Source: Corbicula japonica
Taxonomy: Eukaryota; Mollusca; Bivalvia; Venerida; Cyrenidae
NCBI GenBank assembly: GCA_038501625.1
Contig: JAZAYU010000003.1
Location: 1,119,001 to 1,183,000 of the forward strand
Length of the DNA stretch: 64,000 nucleotides
Direction: 5' to 3'
Below, piece by piece: positions 35,120 through 47,994 of this stretch; position 1 is the first letter of the stretch, and each line of letters starts with the position of its first letter. The notes under the pieces were generated by a model, which was not told the DNA's origin, searched no databases, and saw nothing but the letters and a program-made list of their open reading frames with translations. A program made the position numbers and the translations under genes.

Positions 35120-35672
35120 AAATTGGCGTCAGAATCGGGATTCAGTTAGATGGCTAATGTTAGGACGTATTTCAAAATTTGTTAATAATTAAAAATAGGT
35201 ACTGATTCTGACAACTTCGCGTTAGTTAAATTTTTTATATTACAAAGTGCCATATATTTTTGTAATATTTTTTGGCCAAGCAATTATTTTTGTAAATAAA
35301 TAATTTAAAGGGGAACTTAGCATTATTTAAAAGCACTGTAATATATATATGCTACTAATTCACTACTTAAGTTTCAGCATATTTCACTTCTAGTGAGATA
35401 TATCGAACATATTCAAAGCTTTAACTGCTTTAGATTTGTTTGGCTAACATTTATTGTTAGTGAAGAGAATCTAGGTTCCAGATAAAAGCCATATAGAATA
35501 CCTGAAGATTGTCAGACTACTAGACCAAACTCAGATTGTCAGACTACTAGAACATACCCAGATTGTCAAACTACTAGAGCACTCTCAAGTTGTCAGAAAG
35601 AAGAGAAACCAACTCTACAACATAGACGTACACCTATTCAAGCCCCACTGATAGAACAACGACAAGCTACTT

Positions 35673-36496
35673 ATGGAACCAGAGACAATAGAAGCTTACA
35701 ACCGACCAAGACAACTGTATAACCAACCAGAGCCAACATGGAGGCCAAGTCTGAAACTACCAACATTCAATGGGAAAGCCGAAGAATGGGAATCGTTTTG
35801 GATACAGTTCCAGATCTGTGCCAGATCCTGCCACTTCGACAATGAAGAGTTTGCGACGCATCTTCTGATGAGCCTTAAAGGAAGCGCCCTCTCTTTTCCA
35901 CCAGCTTAAGATATGATGTACTTCAAGATGCTGACCAGTTTTCGACAGCCCTAAAGTCCAGATATGGCTACACAGTTCCTGCCCAGATACAGCGTGCAAC
36001 ACTCCACAGCCTACAGAAGATTGCTACAGAAACACTCTATGACTACGCTTCAAGAGTACAGACAGCCATGCAGAAAGCATACCCGGACATACAACACACC
36101 GAAACATTCCAGCAGCTGACAGTTGAACAGTTCTTGAATGGCTATCCAGATCAAGACCTAGCTTATGATGTCAAAAAGTTCAACCCGAAGACAATTGATG
36201 AAGCAACTGACAGACTTGCCTGGATGGAGTCATGCTTGCAGCATACTAGGAAAAGACCACTTGTAAGAAAAACTACTGTTGACGAAGATAACAGAAAATT
36301 AGAAGAGGAGAGTCGGATGAGAAAACAATATGTCACAGAAGAGCGTTTTCTCCAATTTGAAAGAAACATGCACAGATCAATGCAGACAATGCTAGAAGAC
36401 TTAGCCGAGAAGTACTTCAGAAAGCAACAAGAAGCCAGCATCAGAGTGAAGAACTGCGAGGAAAAAGTCAACAGCAAAGAAACTACTCATTTGTAA
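35673..36496 (+). pseudogene. gag of copy 2, same frameshift
   Basis: Identical in content to 30872-31695, including the TAA and frame change. Confidence 0.75.
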
Positions 36497-36609
36497 ACCA
36501 ACAAGATGCAATCAATACACCAAGAGCAGACTTTAGAGAACTTACCATCTCAGACTTCACAGACAGACATTACCAAGCTGATGAGAAGACAAGGCAGAGT
36601 CTACAAATT

Positions 36610-37383
36610 ATGCTCAACCGGCTTACAGCTATTAATGATCAGCTACAGAATGAAGCTACGACCTACAGCAAAGAATTCCATGATGCTGACGGCATGACAG
36701 ATACCTGGTCAGATCGCAGAGACTTGATACCAACCAACCAAAGACCAGAGGGAAAACATTCAAGTAAAGAAGCCAAGACTACAAACTTAAATGACACTTA
36801 TCTTAACAACTATATTCATAGAGACATAGAATACATCCAGAGACAAGATCAAGACTTATCACACCTCCATCAGTGGATAGATGATAAGACATTTCCGACC
36901 AAAGAAGACGCAGAGCATCTTAGCGCTTCTGTCAGGAAGTACTTGCAGATTGCGAAGAATCTAATAAGGAAGAATGGTGTAATCTACAGAAAGACAACTA
37001 CGACAAGGGATAAACTACAGCTACTGGTACCAAAGTGTCTGCAGTTATCGATCACTAGAGACAACCACAACCTTATGAAGACAGACCACACTGGAGTGAG
37101 GAAAACATCCCGGAGACTACGAGAGAAATTCTACTGGTTCAAGATGGATCATGACGTCAGGAACATTGTAAGACATTGCAAAACATGCCATCAGAACAGG
37201 ATACCAGAGAAGAAATCATCAATCAAACTGAGAAGATACCTGAAGAAGCCCTATGCTGAAACTATCACCATTGTTTCAGCAGAAAACACAACCAAGAAGA
37301 GGACAAGAAGACATGAAGAGACCAATCCAAAGAAGATGAGAAACACCTATGGTAATGGCACCATAGGGCAGAAGATATGTTAA
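36610..37383 (+). CDS. Integrase N-terminal zinc-binding fragment, copy 2
   Basis: Same as copy 1 except Glu191 is Lys (between the two zinc-ligand Cys) and one silent change in the Val183 codon. Confidence 0.7.
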   Translation: MLNRLTAINDQLQNEATTYSKEFHDADGMTDTWSDRRDLIPTNQRPEGKHSSKEAKTTNLNDTYLNNYIHRDIEYIQRQDQDLSHLHQWIDDKTFPTKEDAEHLSASVRKYLQIAKNLIRKNGVIYRKTTTTRDKLQLLVPKCLQLSITRDNHNLMKTDHTGVRKTSRRLREKFYWFKMDHDVRNIVRHCKTCHQNRIPEKKSSIKLRRYLKKPYAETITIVSAENTTKKRTRRHEETNPKKMRNTYGNGTIGQKIC

Positions 37384-38379
37384 GGAGCAGCGCGCCATGC
37401 CACTGAAGCTGAGGAGGATGATCAGATGAAGACCATGACAATGTAAGACTTTATTTTCAGGCTGTGCTCCATTCACATTTTGTAAGACTTAAGTAAATGT
37501 CTTTGTGATATTGTTTAAGTAATTGATGGTTTTGTAACAGATATCTTTGTGGAGCATGGCAGTTAATCTCCATTAGGCTTTGCAACTTGCATATTGTTTA
37601 TGTCATGGAATTGCTGGAAGCATGGAGTCAATCTTCATCTGTCTTTTATGCAAGGGCTTACTGTTCGAATGTTACATTGGGTTAGTGCATGGAGTCAATC
37701 TTCATTATGTACATTCTGATAGTTTGCCATCTATGTTATTGAAGTATAACTGAGATGTGATGGCAATTCTTTGGCAGGGCTAGTTCCAGAGATTGTCTCA
37801 TCTCTTCTTCATATTTTATTCATTGATTATTTCTCAATATTACATATGAACATTTACATTATATTTGTATTTAACAGTGATGTTTGTTAGGCAAAACTGC
37901 AAAGATTTTATTTCTTTTATTTGCCGGAGCACGGTCTAGGTACAACTACTGAGGGATCCTGCCTACATGCTGATGTGACAGTGGTTATGGAGAAGAAGAC
38001 AATATGAAACAATGTTACAAAGTGACAATGAAACTGTGATGGTAATAATATAACCTGACAAGATGTGACATGTGAAGTATGATAAAGTTAAAGTATGATA
38101 AAGTAAGATACATAGGAGAACATCGTGAAACTTTTAAGACAAACATTTTAGATGTTTCTTTTTATTCATTAACATATTTTTAAGTTGATTTAAATGCTGA
38201 CTGATGATAAAATATTATCATAATTATGTTGACTATTTTTTATGTTTTAAATACCAGCCAAATATCATTTGTAGGTGTTCTGTATTAAAACATAATCTGA
38301 TGTTACCTCTATGTAAGATTTCGAGGACGAAATCGGAAAAACTTTAGAGGTAAAGTTTTTCTTTCAAAAGGGGGAGCTT

Positions 38380-39922
38380 TGTGGTAAAGTTGGAATTCAG
38401 TAACACCAGATTATGTATTATTGTGTAATCTATTATGTCATTTTACATAATATCATTTTAAGTATCTTTCATATATAATCACATTTCCTATATATCCTTT
38501 ATTGGCAATACTATGGTAATTAAAGTATTGCCAAGGGAAGCAACTGCTTCTGTACTTAAATTCAGGCTTAGGCCTATGTAACAATATGACTCATCAATAG
38601 TACTTTAACCCTGAATGCATTATTTTGTTTTAACTGTGTTTTCTCATAACATGATGATATTTAAATAGTACTACCTGTGAAATTAAGTGTATTCAGTTAA
38701 ATACAGTATTATTTTAAGGGACTATTTCTTGTTGCTGAGGAACTACTTTCCTTTGTTTATAGAGTAAGGATACAAAATTTGCTTTGTTAATTAAAATACT
38801 TTGTTGTGCACATTTAACATTGATTTATGTATCTTATGTGTTATAAAATGTTTTAATGTTATTTGTAGTACAAATAAGTGCACAAATATGATTTAATGGA
38901 TAATTGTTTAATCCAGTTAACTTTGTTTATAGATTATATTATTTCACTGCATTTTGATTGGTTGATAATGGATTACTCCAGTGGGAGATACCATTAGTGC
39001 TATAAAACCTGAAGTTCTGTTGAATTTATCATTCTGGCCACATTTTTCTAAAATGTAACAACTAAAACTGGGAGCTTGATCCTTAAGATCATAGCTAATT
39101 AAAATGTAATTTCTAAATTCTAAAACTTAGATTAATAAGAGAATTTAGGGGAATATTTCTAAATTATTGTTTATTTACATTAAAGCAGAAAAGAAGCTTT
39201 AATTTTGGCACTTAATTAAATAGATTAATTTATTTATAGACTTTTTGGAACTTTGGCTTTTTAGTAATTATTTATAACTAAATAGACCATCTTTCAACAG
39301 AGACTTTGTCTTTGTTTCTATGTTATAGACTGGGTTTTTAATCCCTTTTGGTTTTAAACTCCTGGCTATATCATTATATGAGAATTTACGGTTGTTAGAT
39401 CCTGACTGGTAGACCTGTGAGCTATCCGTTGGTCAACTGTACTTTCTTGAGCGCGTTTAAAGGTCTTTACTTAATTTCACATGATCTTTTAGGCCAGAAT
39501 CGCTCAATTTAAGGTTTAGGTTATTTTCTTTAAGACTTGGCTGGCACTTATATAATGTAGATACTTTGTATCATTTCATGTAATGTACATAATGTTCATG
39601 ATTTAGATTTAGTGTTTTTTTTACATTACAATTCATCAAAACAGACTGTTGTTTCTTTTCAATGTAGATTAAGTACAGCTTTTACATTAAAGAAAACCCT
39701 AATCATTTACTGAGTTAAGTTTCCTGGCTGGGCTTATCAGTACATATTTTACAGCCAGTGGTGTCATCCTGACAACGCATTTAAGTGTTACGGGTTCAAA
39801 AACCTCCCGTATTCAATTGACCTTACTTTAAAATACATCTAAATTCTAAATTACATAACTCTACGTAAGGTCACATACAAAATTACGCAACGGCCGTAAC
39901 CTTCAAAAGTAGCTCCACCACA
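38380..39922 (+). repeat. LTR 3 (3' LTR)
   Basis: Ends ACCACA, then GATG. It differs from LTR1 and LTR2 in the right half (extra T near 39577, G for T near 39614, T for C near 39811, terminal CA for GA). Confidence 0.9.
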
Positions 39923-39926
39923 GATG

Positions 39927-40355
39927 TATCACTTCTAAAGTTAACCTTACTTACCTTCTAAACCTATAATTCCTTTACAGTTTAGTACCATTTACAGTTT
40001 TTTAGTCAAACGTTAATTACTCTTATTTTATGCACTTTGAAGAACAAACGTGCATCTTGTTTACTCGGCATAAATGCACTATTCTCATGCCATCAGATTT
40101 CACTTTTGGAGCTAGATGTGCCAAAACAAAAAGAAGACATTCTTATATAAGGTTTTAATTGGTAACTATCGTCTAAAAATAAAATTGATAAAAACCATAG
40201 TCTGTTTTCAGAAAATGCTTGTTTATCAATTATTTGCCTACAAGGTCATCTTGCTAACAAGTTGCATCATAGGTAGACCAGCTAAAATTTACCGAACTTC
40301 ATAATTTTACTTTATAAGCTTACTTTGGTTATGATTACAGTTAAGAGGTCGCAAA
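39927..40355. other. Non-coding stretch after the LTR array
   Basis: No gene or repeat recognised; a 62-codon frame at 40116 is unsupported. Confidence 0.35.
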
Positions 40356-40359
40356 CATT

Positions 40360-40690
40360 GCAAATGGCGAAAACTAGCTAAAATTTGAAAAATGAATTTT
40401 GGGGGAAATACTTATTGCCACCTAGATTTTAGTAAAGAAATGTATTTAGCTATGAATGTTGTAAATGTTTGCAAGTTCAATTTAGTCTAATTCATTTTCT
40501 AATTACCAAGCACATACTAAAACAAAAGAAAAACCGTTTGCATGAGAACTCTGAAATTCATGAACAATATACCAAAACAACTCGATCATACCCGAAATAA
40601 GTATATGCTGTTCTACAATGTTTAGTGCCAATTCGTCAAAATATTGTTAGGGGTTTCAAGAAATTCAAGGAAATCATATACTTAGTATAT
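40360..40690 (+). repeat. Dispersed repeat D (copy 1)
   Basis: Shares 'attttagtaa', 'accgtttgcat.agaactctgaaat' and 'ggtttcaagaaattc' blocks with 45830-46130 and 50835-51075. Confidence 0.5.
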
Positions 40691-40699
40691 CATGTATTG

Positions 40700-42260
40700 T
40701 TAAGTATCTCGAGTATAATTAAAATTATATTTTCTATATGATAGTACGTACATATAACATACATTTTAGACCATTAAATGGGGAGAAGTCTTCAAATGGG
40801 TATATGTTGAGTATGATTTAATGAAACAGTAGGGTTTTACTATGTGTAAAGGGGCAAGCATTTATTTTGTTTGTTGGCAATAAGAAAGCTGTGAACCGAT
40901 GAATGTTTGAAATTTTGCCTCGTCGGATGACCAGTTTTCGCGACCAGAATTTGAAAGTTAATGGTGCTTAAAATTCAACTGATATGTTTTGATTTTTTTT
41001 GCTTTGCTTTCATAAACTGAATGTCATTATGATGTCAGTTATGTTCCCTTTCTGTTTCAGGTTTGTGCTAATTGGGTGCAAGTGGACTTGTCGTGTCGGC
41101 TGTGATTCTTCGGTTTTGCGATATATCAGAAATCCGTTTACTGCCGCCTTATTATAAAAAATAATTCATCTGACAAACTGTATTTATTTTTTAAATCTGT
41201 TTAGAGAAGGTAAAAACACAAAAATAAGTTCCTTTGAGTTCATATTCTTGGTTTAATTTCTTCACGACAGAATAACATGTTACAAAACATAGGAACGGGA
41301 GCCAGTCTTAGTTGAAATATCATATTTCGATGTAGTTCTAACATGAAATTGTTAATAGACTGATCAAAATAGACAATATAGGCTAACGTTCTTATACATT
41401 TGTCATTTTTTTATAATGCGAACATCGTCATTGGCATTACCAAATGACTAAATGAATTGATTAAACATGTGACACTTTAGATTGTAGATTGCCAAAAAAT
41501 ATAACTGATTTAACTTATTTAAAGGTTATTCGTTTTTCCAAATTATTTCTGATTATTCATTGTTTATATATTTAGTTTTTTAAAGCCCCAGTCCTAAACT
41601 TAAGTAAGAATATACTATTGAAAAATCATATTTGTCCATATAGACTCCAATATATAAACTCTCTAACAGAACACAAAAGGTCCAATCGAATTCTTTCTTA
41701 TAGACGGGATTTTTCAAGGATATTGTTAAATTATCGTTAACGAACTTTGAAGGCGATAAATATAGTTTAGGTATATTTAGCATCGATTTTTGACGAAGAG
41801 ACCACTTCATGCGCGATCTCGATTTCTGTGATGTTTCGGAAATCCTACTTTCGCTTTTAGTCTCACGGACCAAATTTATTTTAATAAATTAAAAATGTTA
41901 TTAGCCCGAACTAATGCTGCGAATTTGTGCCTATAGTTCCAAATACATGTAATATTTCATACAAGAGCGGATTAAATTGAAGTAATGCCGTTTTAAGAAA
42001 AGAAAAAGAATGAATTGATATGTATGAAGTATGAGACTGGAACTTTTTTCAAAGTCACCAAACAAATAAATTTCAATATAAACTCATTGCCTATGTGTTC
42101 ACGACAATACAATTAAAATGTTTTATCAAAAAAATCATTTTTTTCATAATTTTTCCGAGTCCGAGTCTCCTAACACTGAGTCATGCATGTTACATGCTCC
42201 CGAGTGAACATTTGGTGTTCGATCATTGTCTCTGAATTTTTTTCCTCTGGTGACAGGTAT
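40700..42260. other. Non-coding stretch
   Basis: No supported exon. A 97-codon minus frame at 41580-41873 has no recognisable domain and no matching splice context. Confidence 0.35.
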
Positions 42261-42268
42261 CTCACTTC

Positions 42269-43374
42269 TTAGCCTCCGCTGTGTCGTGGTGGTCTCACCG
42301 GAATCTCCATATGTGTCTGTGTAGGCTTACATGCTGCAAGCATTGGCATACAAATCTGTCGTCCGGTGACCTATAATACAGAGTAAGTCAAATTATATAA
42401 CAACTTAAAATAGGCTCTTAAAGATATAGAGCTCTGTAAATGCGTTATGTTTACAACAATCACTACTTGCTCAATCACTACAATTTTAATAGCATCAAAT
42501 GGTTTATATGCGAGAATTAGATGCAAACCCAAATAAAACGTAATTTGAATAATTCGAAATATCGACATACCTGTTCCACATCAAGTAGCGTAGCTTCTGC
42601 TAGTTCTAATTTCTTAGAAGCTATGAAACAGTCGGCGACGACTTCAGTTCTATCGTCCCAAGTTTTAACGATCTCCTTCTGTCTTCTAGAGTCACAGCGG
42701 AAAACGTTCATCATAAACATGTGCCGTATCTCGCCTAGCGACGACTTGGTCATTGATGGCAAATAGCCGAAGTCAGCCATTATTGGTTGTAGTTCTCCTA
42801 GAAAGTCTTTTTGACCATCTAAAGACAATTTCTTTACAATTTTCAGTAAAATACTGTATTCAACGTTCATTTCCCCTCCTATGAGAACAGGCTTCTGAGT
42901 GGATAAAGCGAGTCTCTGAGAAAACGTCACGATCCCTTCAAGCCATCTCTCAACCCCCACTTTAGCGGACTGGGTTTCACAGAAGTCATGTTTCCACGAG
43001 ACCATGTTAAATGTCTTTACTACGGTTTTGACGGGTTGCAAAGATGATACCTCGACATCAGGAACTACCATCTGATTTAAGTCTATTCCCTGAATAGGTC
43101 CGAAAGCATCAAAGTTGACGTTTGGCTTGCTCATTGATACTTTATTGGTGTCATAGAGTAACACGGTATTCTCAGCACTGGGGATGGTAAACTGTCCATA
43201 GCCTCGGATAGCATGCAACTTGGCGGATTTGTCATCACCAGGCAGAAAGCATATACCTGGAGTGGCATTTTCTATGATACGTTGAAGGTAAGATGGTCGT
43301 TGGCCAGGGGACAATGTCTGCAGTCCCTTCCTGGACGAATTAAAGCTGACAATTGATAACTTATCAACAGTCAT
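42269..43374 (-). CDS. EEP-fold-like protein, paralogue A (301 aa, two coding exons)
   Basis: Coding exons 43374-42571 (268 codons) and 42370-42269 (33 codons plus TAA), joined in phase 0 (CAG|GTATGT donor, TTATAG acceptor). Features reminiscent of the endonuclease/exonuclease/phosphatase fold: LSIVSFNSSRKG (Asn12), VLLYDTNKV (72-79) and KPVLIGGEMN (161-170), where the catalytic family usually has GGDFN. Glu replaces Asp and I see no C-terminal SDH motif, so it may not be catalytic. The short last exon (VTGRQI...RPPRHSGG) is nearly the same in paralogue B. A 5' UTR exon ends at 43595 (ATAAG|GTAAG) and joins an acceptor just before the ATG. Function unknown; the fold call is tentative. Confidence 0.8.
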
Positions 43375-43382
43375 GGTTACGT

Positions 43383-43595
43383 CCTAGAACAGAAAAATAA
43401 AATATTTCAACAGCTGGTTAGTCCTCGTAACAAATTTATATTGTTTGAAAAACACATGGTAATCTATTAGTTACATTATACAACTGTTTCTTACTGGTTC
43501 ATTAATATAGTTCACTTAATAATTTAAATGATATTAAAATAATATAATATTTCTTTAAATATTTAGGAAAAATGCTCACAAAATCATTTCTTACC
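43383..43595 (-). other. 5' UTR intron region of paralogue A
   Basis: Donor TATAAG|GTAAGA at 43595/43594 and acceptor TGTTCTAG ending at 43384, with 9 nt of UTR before the ATG. The same arrangement occurs in paralogue B, supporting both models. Confidence 0.55.
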
Positions 43596-43599
43596 TTAT

Positions 43600-44720
43600 A
43601 TGTAACACTCGATTAGTTATAAATACGTAAACGTAAAGCTTCTTAGTCAAAAATGCAGTGTCAATGAAGCTAATTGAGTTTCCGGTTCTTTTATAACATC
43701 GAATTACGTCTCTGAAATTCCAAAGGCCATCTTTTAAAAATTGCTTCTTGGTCCCATCCGTTGAAAAGAATGGTAAAATTGGTAGGAAAAAAGTTTAGAG
43801 AAACTCAACCTGATCATACTAATTCGTCTATAAATTCATATATATCTATATATGTATTTATGTAAATCTAGCAAAAGTAAGAAGACGATAATTATGATTT
43901 TTTCTTGAAATACGGATAGGGCAACACATGTATTTGCAAATGTTGTCCTAAGGTATTTCCTATCAAAAAGCCTACCTAATGTGTAAAAGAAGGGGAAACC
44001 TTTGAGTAGATAGCAATAACTGAGGGTCGTTACACGTGTATGTTATAAACATGACTAATGTATAGAAGCTTGTACATGTGAAAATCATGTTTTGTCTTAA
44101 TCAAAACATTTCGATTATGCTAGCTGTGAATTTCAGTTTTGTAATAATAAGAACAACTTATGCCTCTTTAGTTAGGGAGAATTTGGATTGTTATGTTAAA
44201 CAAAATTGTTGTAACGATTTATTTTTTTTCTGAAATTTGTGTTATAAACTTTCTATCGGAAAATCCAGTTCACGTTGCTAAATATAGCCAATATAAATAC
44301 ATGTATTTGATATATTTCGCCTTTTAAACTGTGTTTAATATACCAACTCACATCACCAGAATAGGGAATATGTTCATTTCCTTTTGAATGCATCTTCACT
44401 ACCATCCTTGCTATTGTGTTAAGCGATACATTTGTTCTTTGTTGTTTGTTTGTTTTTAATTTGTGAAATATTCAATATCTTTTCTCTGAACCCTTTTGAA
44501 ATACAATATCGTTTCATATGTTTCCTAATATGTAACATCGCACTAATTATTAACAGGCATTTAACAAGCTTCAAATGATATATGGAATTTGGATACAGAT
44601 TCAGGCTGGGTATTATTATTTGAAATTTTATGTTTATGTGATTTTTCATGCAACATTGTCGAGTTGATGGTTGGGTTGGAGGTTTGTTCATCATGACAAC
44701 TTGTACTTGTTTGTTCATAT
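43600..44720. other. Non-coding stretch
   Basis: AT-rich, no supported feature; it should contain the promoter of paralogue A near its left end. Confidence 0.35.
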
Positions 44721-44724
44721 CGGA

Positions 44725-44890
44725 ACCTATTGGGACAAGTGTGAGGTGGGTGCCCCGCCCCCTCCGAGAACCTGGTTAAACCCCCCAGGAGCATAAACCA
44801 TACTCTCTCTTACTCTCTTCAGCTTGGCTGTGTGGGGAGGCTGTCCTTTCAATGTGGCAAATCCTGATATGCAACTTTCAGTTTTATACC
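44725..44890 (+). repeat. SINE-like family A copy
   Basis: 'gtgaggtgggtgcc', 'gagaacctggttaaacccccc', 'actctctcttactctcttc' and 'tgatatgcaactttcagtttt' match the family. Confidence 0.55.
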
Positions 44891-45169
44891 AGCACAGAAA
44901 AGGCGACCGCGACTAACCAAATAAATCCCAGATACACTTCCAATCGCGCTAATTAACGCGACAAATCTCAAACTTAAAATATTAGGTGGCATTTAACAAT
45001 TTTTAGACAGAATACTGGTATATGTTTATAATATCACGTGTTGCTAATGACAAATAACTGTTTCATTTACCTAGATGTAGTATGATCACGCGTTTCAATG
45101 CGGATGATTTAATTACAAAGGTCATAGGTTTTAATCTTTTTTTTTTCTTTTAATTTTACCTAGTTTTTA

Positions 45170-45400
45170 AAGAGTGGCATCTGCATATCAGGAATAGCCA
45201 TTTTCAAAGAACAAAACATCCCCACACAAATAGGCATAACTGAAGAGAGAAAGCATTGGTAAATAATATGAATACTTTTTAAAAAAAGTAATGAAAATTG
45301 GAGCTCGGAGAGTTACCGCCTGACAACGATCAGTGGTAGTGTAATTTGCAACTGGGTTTTAAGACAGGTTCTGTTGTGAACTAATATCACTTGCTATTTG
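45170..45400 (-). repeat. SINE-like family A, inverted copy
   Basis: Reverse complement of the family tail ('ctgcatatcaggaatagcca', 'ccccacacaaat', 'gaagagagaaagca') and head ('gttaccgcctgacaacgatc', 'gcaactgggtttt'). It faces the copy at 44725. Confidence 0.5.
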
Positions 45401-45543
45401 GGTTCTCACATAAAAAAAGTACAAGTTGCCATAGAAAATAAACACCATCTAACCCATCCACTCAATCATTCTGCATGTAACAGCACATAAACATGTAAAC
45501 ATAAAATATTATGCTAGTTTTTTTTTTAGATATATACGGATAA

Positions 45544-45688
45544 GGGCTGAAGGTTATATTGCTGAGCATGGAAACCAGTCTCAAATCTCAAGCATCTGAT
45601 TGGCTGAAATGGCGACCAGTCGCCATTTCAGCCAATCAGATGCTTGAGATTTGAGACTGGTTTCCATGCTCAGTTATATAACCTTGGG
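45544..45688. mobile_element. Palindromic MITE, family B (copy 3)
   Basis: About 145 bp, nearly identical arms from 'ggctgaaggttatat' to 'atataaccttgggc', with 'gcgaccagtcgc' at the dyad. The best preserved copy. Confidence 0.8.
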
Positions 45689-45829
45689 CAAAGGCTGACA
45701 CAGGTCCAAGATATGACTGAATCTTAACCTCCGCCGACTGGTCCATAGAGGATTTCATTTGACGGTTTTGCATAACATAGACAAACTCATACAACTCATA
45801 GAACATGTGCCCTAAAATAAAAAAGGGGC

Positions 45830-46130
45830 AAAAGTTTCAAACAGCAAAAACTGGCTTAATTTTAGTAAGAATATTCATTGCAACCCAATTTTAGTGGATA
45901 CGTGCATTTATCTTTGGATGTAACATTTTTACACTGAATAATTGCACAAAAGAAAACACGTTTGCATCAGAACTCTGAAATTTACGCAATATTCAAAACC
46001 AAAACCTGTTCAAAGTATATATGATAATCTACAAGACAATCTATTGATTCTTCAATATAATGTTCGGGTTTTAAGAAATTCGGAAAAGGCTCGTTTCATA
46101 TCTACTTTCAGTTTCAATAAAAACATTTTG
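45830..46130 (+). repeat. Dispersed repeat D (copy 2)
   Basis: Same order of blocks as 40360-40690: 'attttagtaag', 'attgcaaccca.attttagt', 'cgtttgcatcagaactctgaaat', 'ttttaagaaattcgg'. Confidence 0.5.
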
Positions 46131-46994
46131 TTTTATTAAAAAGGCTGACATTGTTTTGACAGATGACCTCAGTATACTCGTATTGTAGATAGGAGCATAA
46201 TTATAAACGTTTCAAACAGGAATTCCAGAGTAAAGGTGCTGACAGTATTGTGCGAGTGTCAGTGCTATGTAATTAAAGCATTATTTAATTTAAAAATTAA
46301 CATCCGCACGTAAATACAGCTCATGCCATTAAATGTATCCACTTTCATTGGGCTGGCGTTACTGTCGCGTTTTGAAAAGGTAAAGAAATATGTTTCTCAA
46401 ATTTCTTAAATTTTGCTTTTCAATTTTAAATTATCACCCAATAAATTGTACTTTGACGGTTTGACATATTGAACACCTTTTGCACATGGTAACCGCTAAT
46501 TTGATCTTCCGTATTGTGAATGGATGCAAATGAGCTATTGTGAGTTGTGTGATATTCACCATAAAATATGTTATGTATATATATAAGAAAGTTTCTGTCT
46601 GTCACAAAGAGCATTTATCCGTCCCCTGAACAGTTTTTTTATTTTAATATGACTGCTTCTTTTTGTTTACGTAAACATATTTTCTGATCCTTTTGTTAAA
46701 GTATACGTGTTTTTCTGGTCATGAAACAAACTTGGAAGTAGTATCTAAAAACTATAACTTACATTTTTATTCTAAACTCTTCTGCATGTTAAAAAGATGA
46801 ACAATCAAACAATCCCTGGAAGCACGCCATATCAAAAGATAACTCGTTGACAACAATGATAAAAATGATGATGAATTTTTATGAAAATAAAGACGACGTC
46901 TCGTTTAAACAGACAATTTGAAACTGGTATACATCTTTTTATAATATATATTTCTTGATCGCTGATAATAGGTTTGCGTTAGATAATATACACT

Positions 46995-47130
46995 TAGATA
47001 AAATGTACTACTCTAGATCTGATTTTTAGCAGCAACGGAGATCAGCGACGTCTTCAGTTCTATCATTCATCTCTTTTCGATAATTAGGCCTCCTGAAGAG
47101 GTGCCGTATTCTCTCATTTTTTTGTTTATG
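46995..47130 (-). pseudogene. Possible relic of a third EEP-like paralogue
   Basis: A segment reading 'cagcgacgtcttcagttctatc' matches 42634-42655 of paralogue A at 20 of 22 bases, and 'gtgccgtat.ctc' follows at the expected order, but no open frame remains. It lies between the two intact paralogues. Short and tentative. Confidence 0.4.
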
Positions 47131-47139
47131 CTATCGATT

Positions 47140-47990
47140 GCCACCATTTCTTTCTGAAACAGTTTGGATTCTTTGGTAAACTGGCGCTCAAAATATTATG
47201 AGACAATAATTGTAATTGTGTTCCGTTTTATATTATTTGACATTTAATATAAACGCATTTTAAAAAGACATTTAGAATGCATTCTTTCATTAAGAATAGG
47301 TTGCTAATAACCTTATGAATTAGGCCTGCATAAAGTTTCAGTCCAGGTGTGCCCGTGACACCAACTGTTTATTCGAAATTTGTGCAAATGGGAGACGAGT
47401 GTGTTAGAGCCAATATAATATTGAAAATAGTACATAAATGTGCATTATAATTAATGTTTCGATTGACGAATGGTCTAATGAAGACACTTAGTGTCCCAAT
47501 TTGTAAGGATTGTATAGATAAGCACCCATTTGCAAGAATGGTTATCTTTTTTTTAAGAAACACAAATGAGATGAAGCATATTTAAGAACAATGTGCATTC
47601 GCATAAATTCAGCTCTTCCATTAGGCTTTGAGGAATAGGTTGATGGCTTCTTGATGGGATTACTATTTACTGTTTCCCAGTAGAGTGTCTTAAAACTATT
47701 TTTGCTCGTTTACTGGTCCTGAATTTTAGCAGAATAAACACCGAGATAAAAAGCCTTGTAGCACATTAAGTCCACCAGTAATGATGATTTTATTCACTTT
47801 CTGAATTGCCAAATCCCTGGTGAGTGAATGTCTATATCAAGTTCCTAAGAATTTTAGGTAAAACATTTGAGTACTTTCAAAGTTATTAGAAACATTAGGT
47901 TTCATATTAATGTTTGTGACTACCGGACGACAACTACGACGACGACGACACTGGACAATAGGACTCATAGGATCCCTTTGTGTCTACCTG
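47140..47990. other. Non-coding stretch between paralogues
   Basis: No supported feature. Confidence 0.35.
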
Positions 47991-47994
47991 CTGT

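Larger units (their letters stand above)
28778..39922 (+). mobile_element. Tandem LTR retrotransposon: LTR-internal-LTR-internal-LTR
   Basis: Three LTRs of about 1.54 kb (28778-30318, 33579-35119, 38380-39922) flank two internal regions of 3260 bp each that differ at only two positions that I found. The outer ends TGTGGT...ACCACA are perfect inverted hexamers, and GATG flanks the whole array (28774-28777, 39923-39926). Each internal region has a primer-binding-site-like TGGCGTCAGAATC shortly after the LTR and a purine tract AAAAGGGGGAG just before the next LTR. Coding is reduced to gag and the zinc-binding part of integrase, so it is non-autonomous. The Ty3/Gypsy assignment rests on the gag and H2C2 motifs. 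Confidence 0.9.

Noticed and set aside
30319..39922. Possible infectious retrovirus-like provirus
   Set aside because: There is no envelope, protease or reverse transcriptase; it is a defective retrotransposon.
41580..41873. 97-codon minus frame
   Set aside because: No domain, no splice partner, no paralogue; within chance for AT-rich non-coding DNA.
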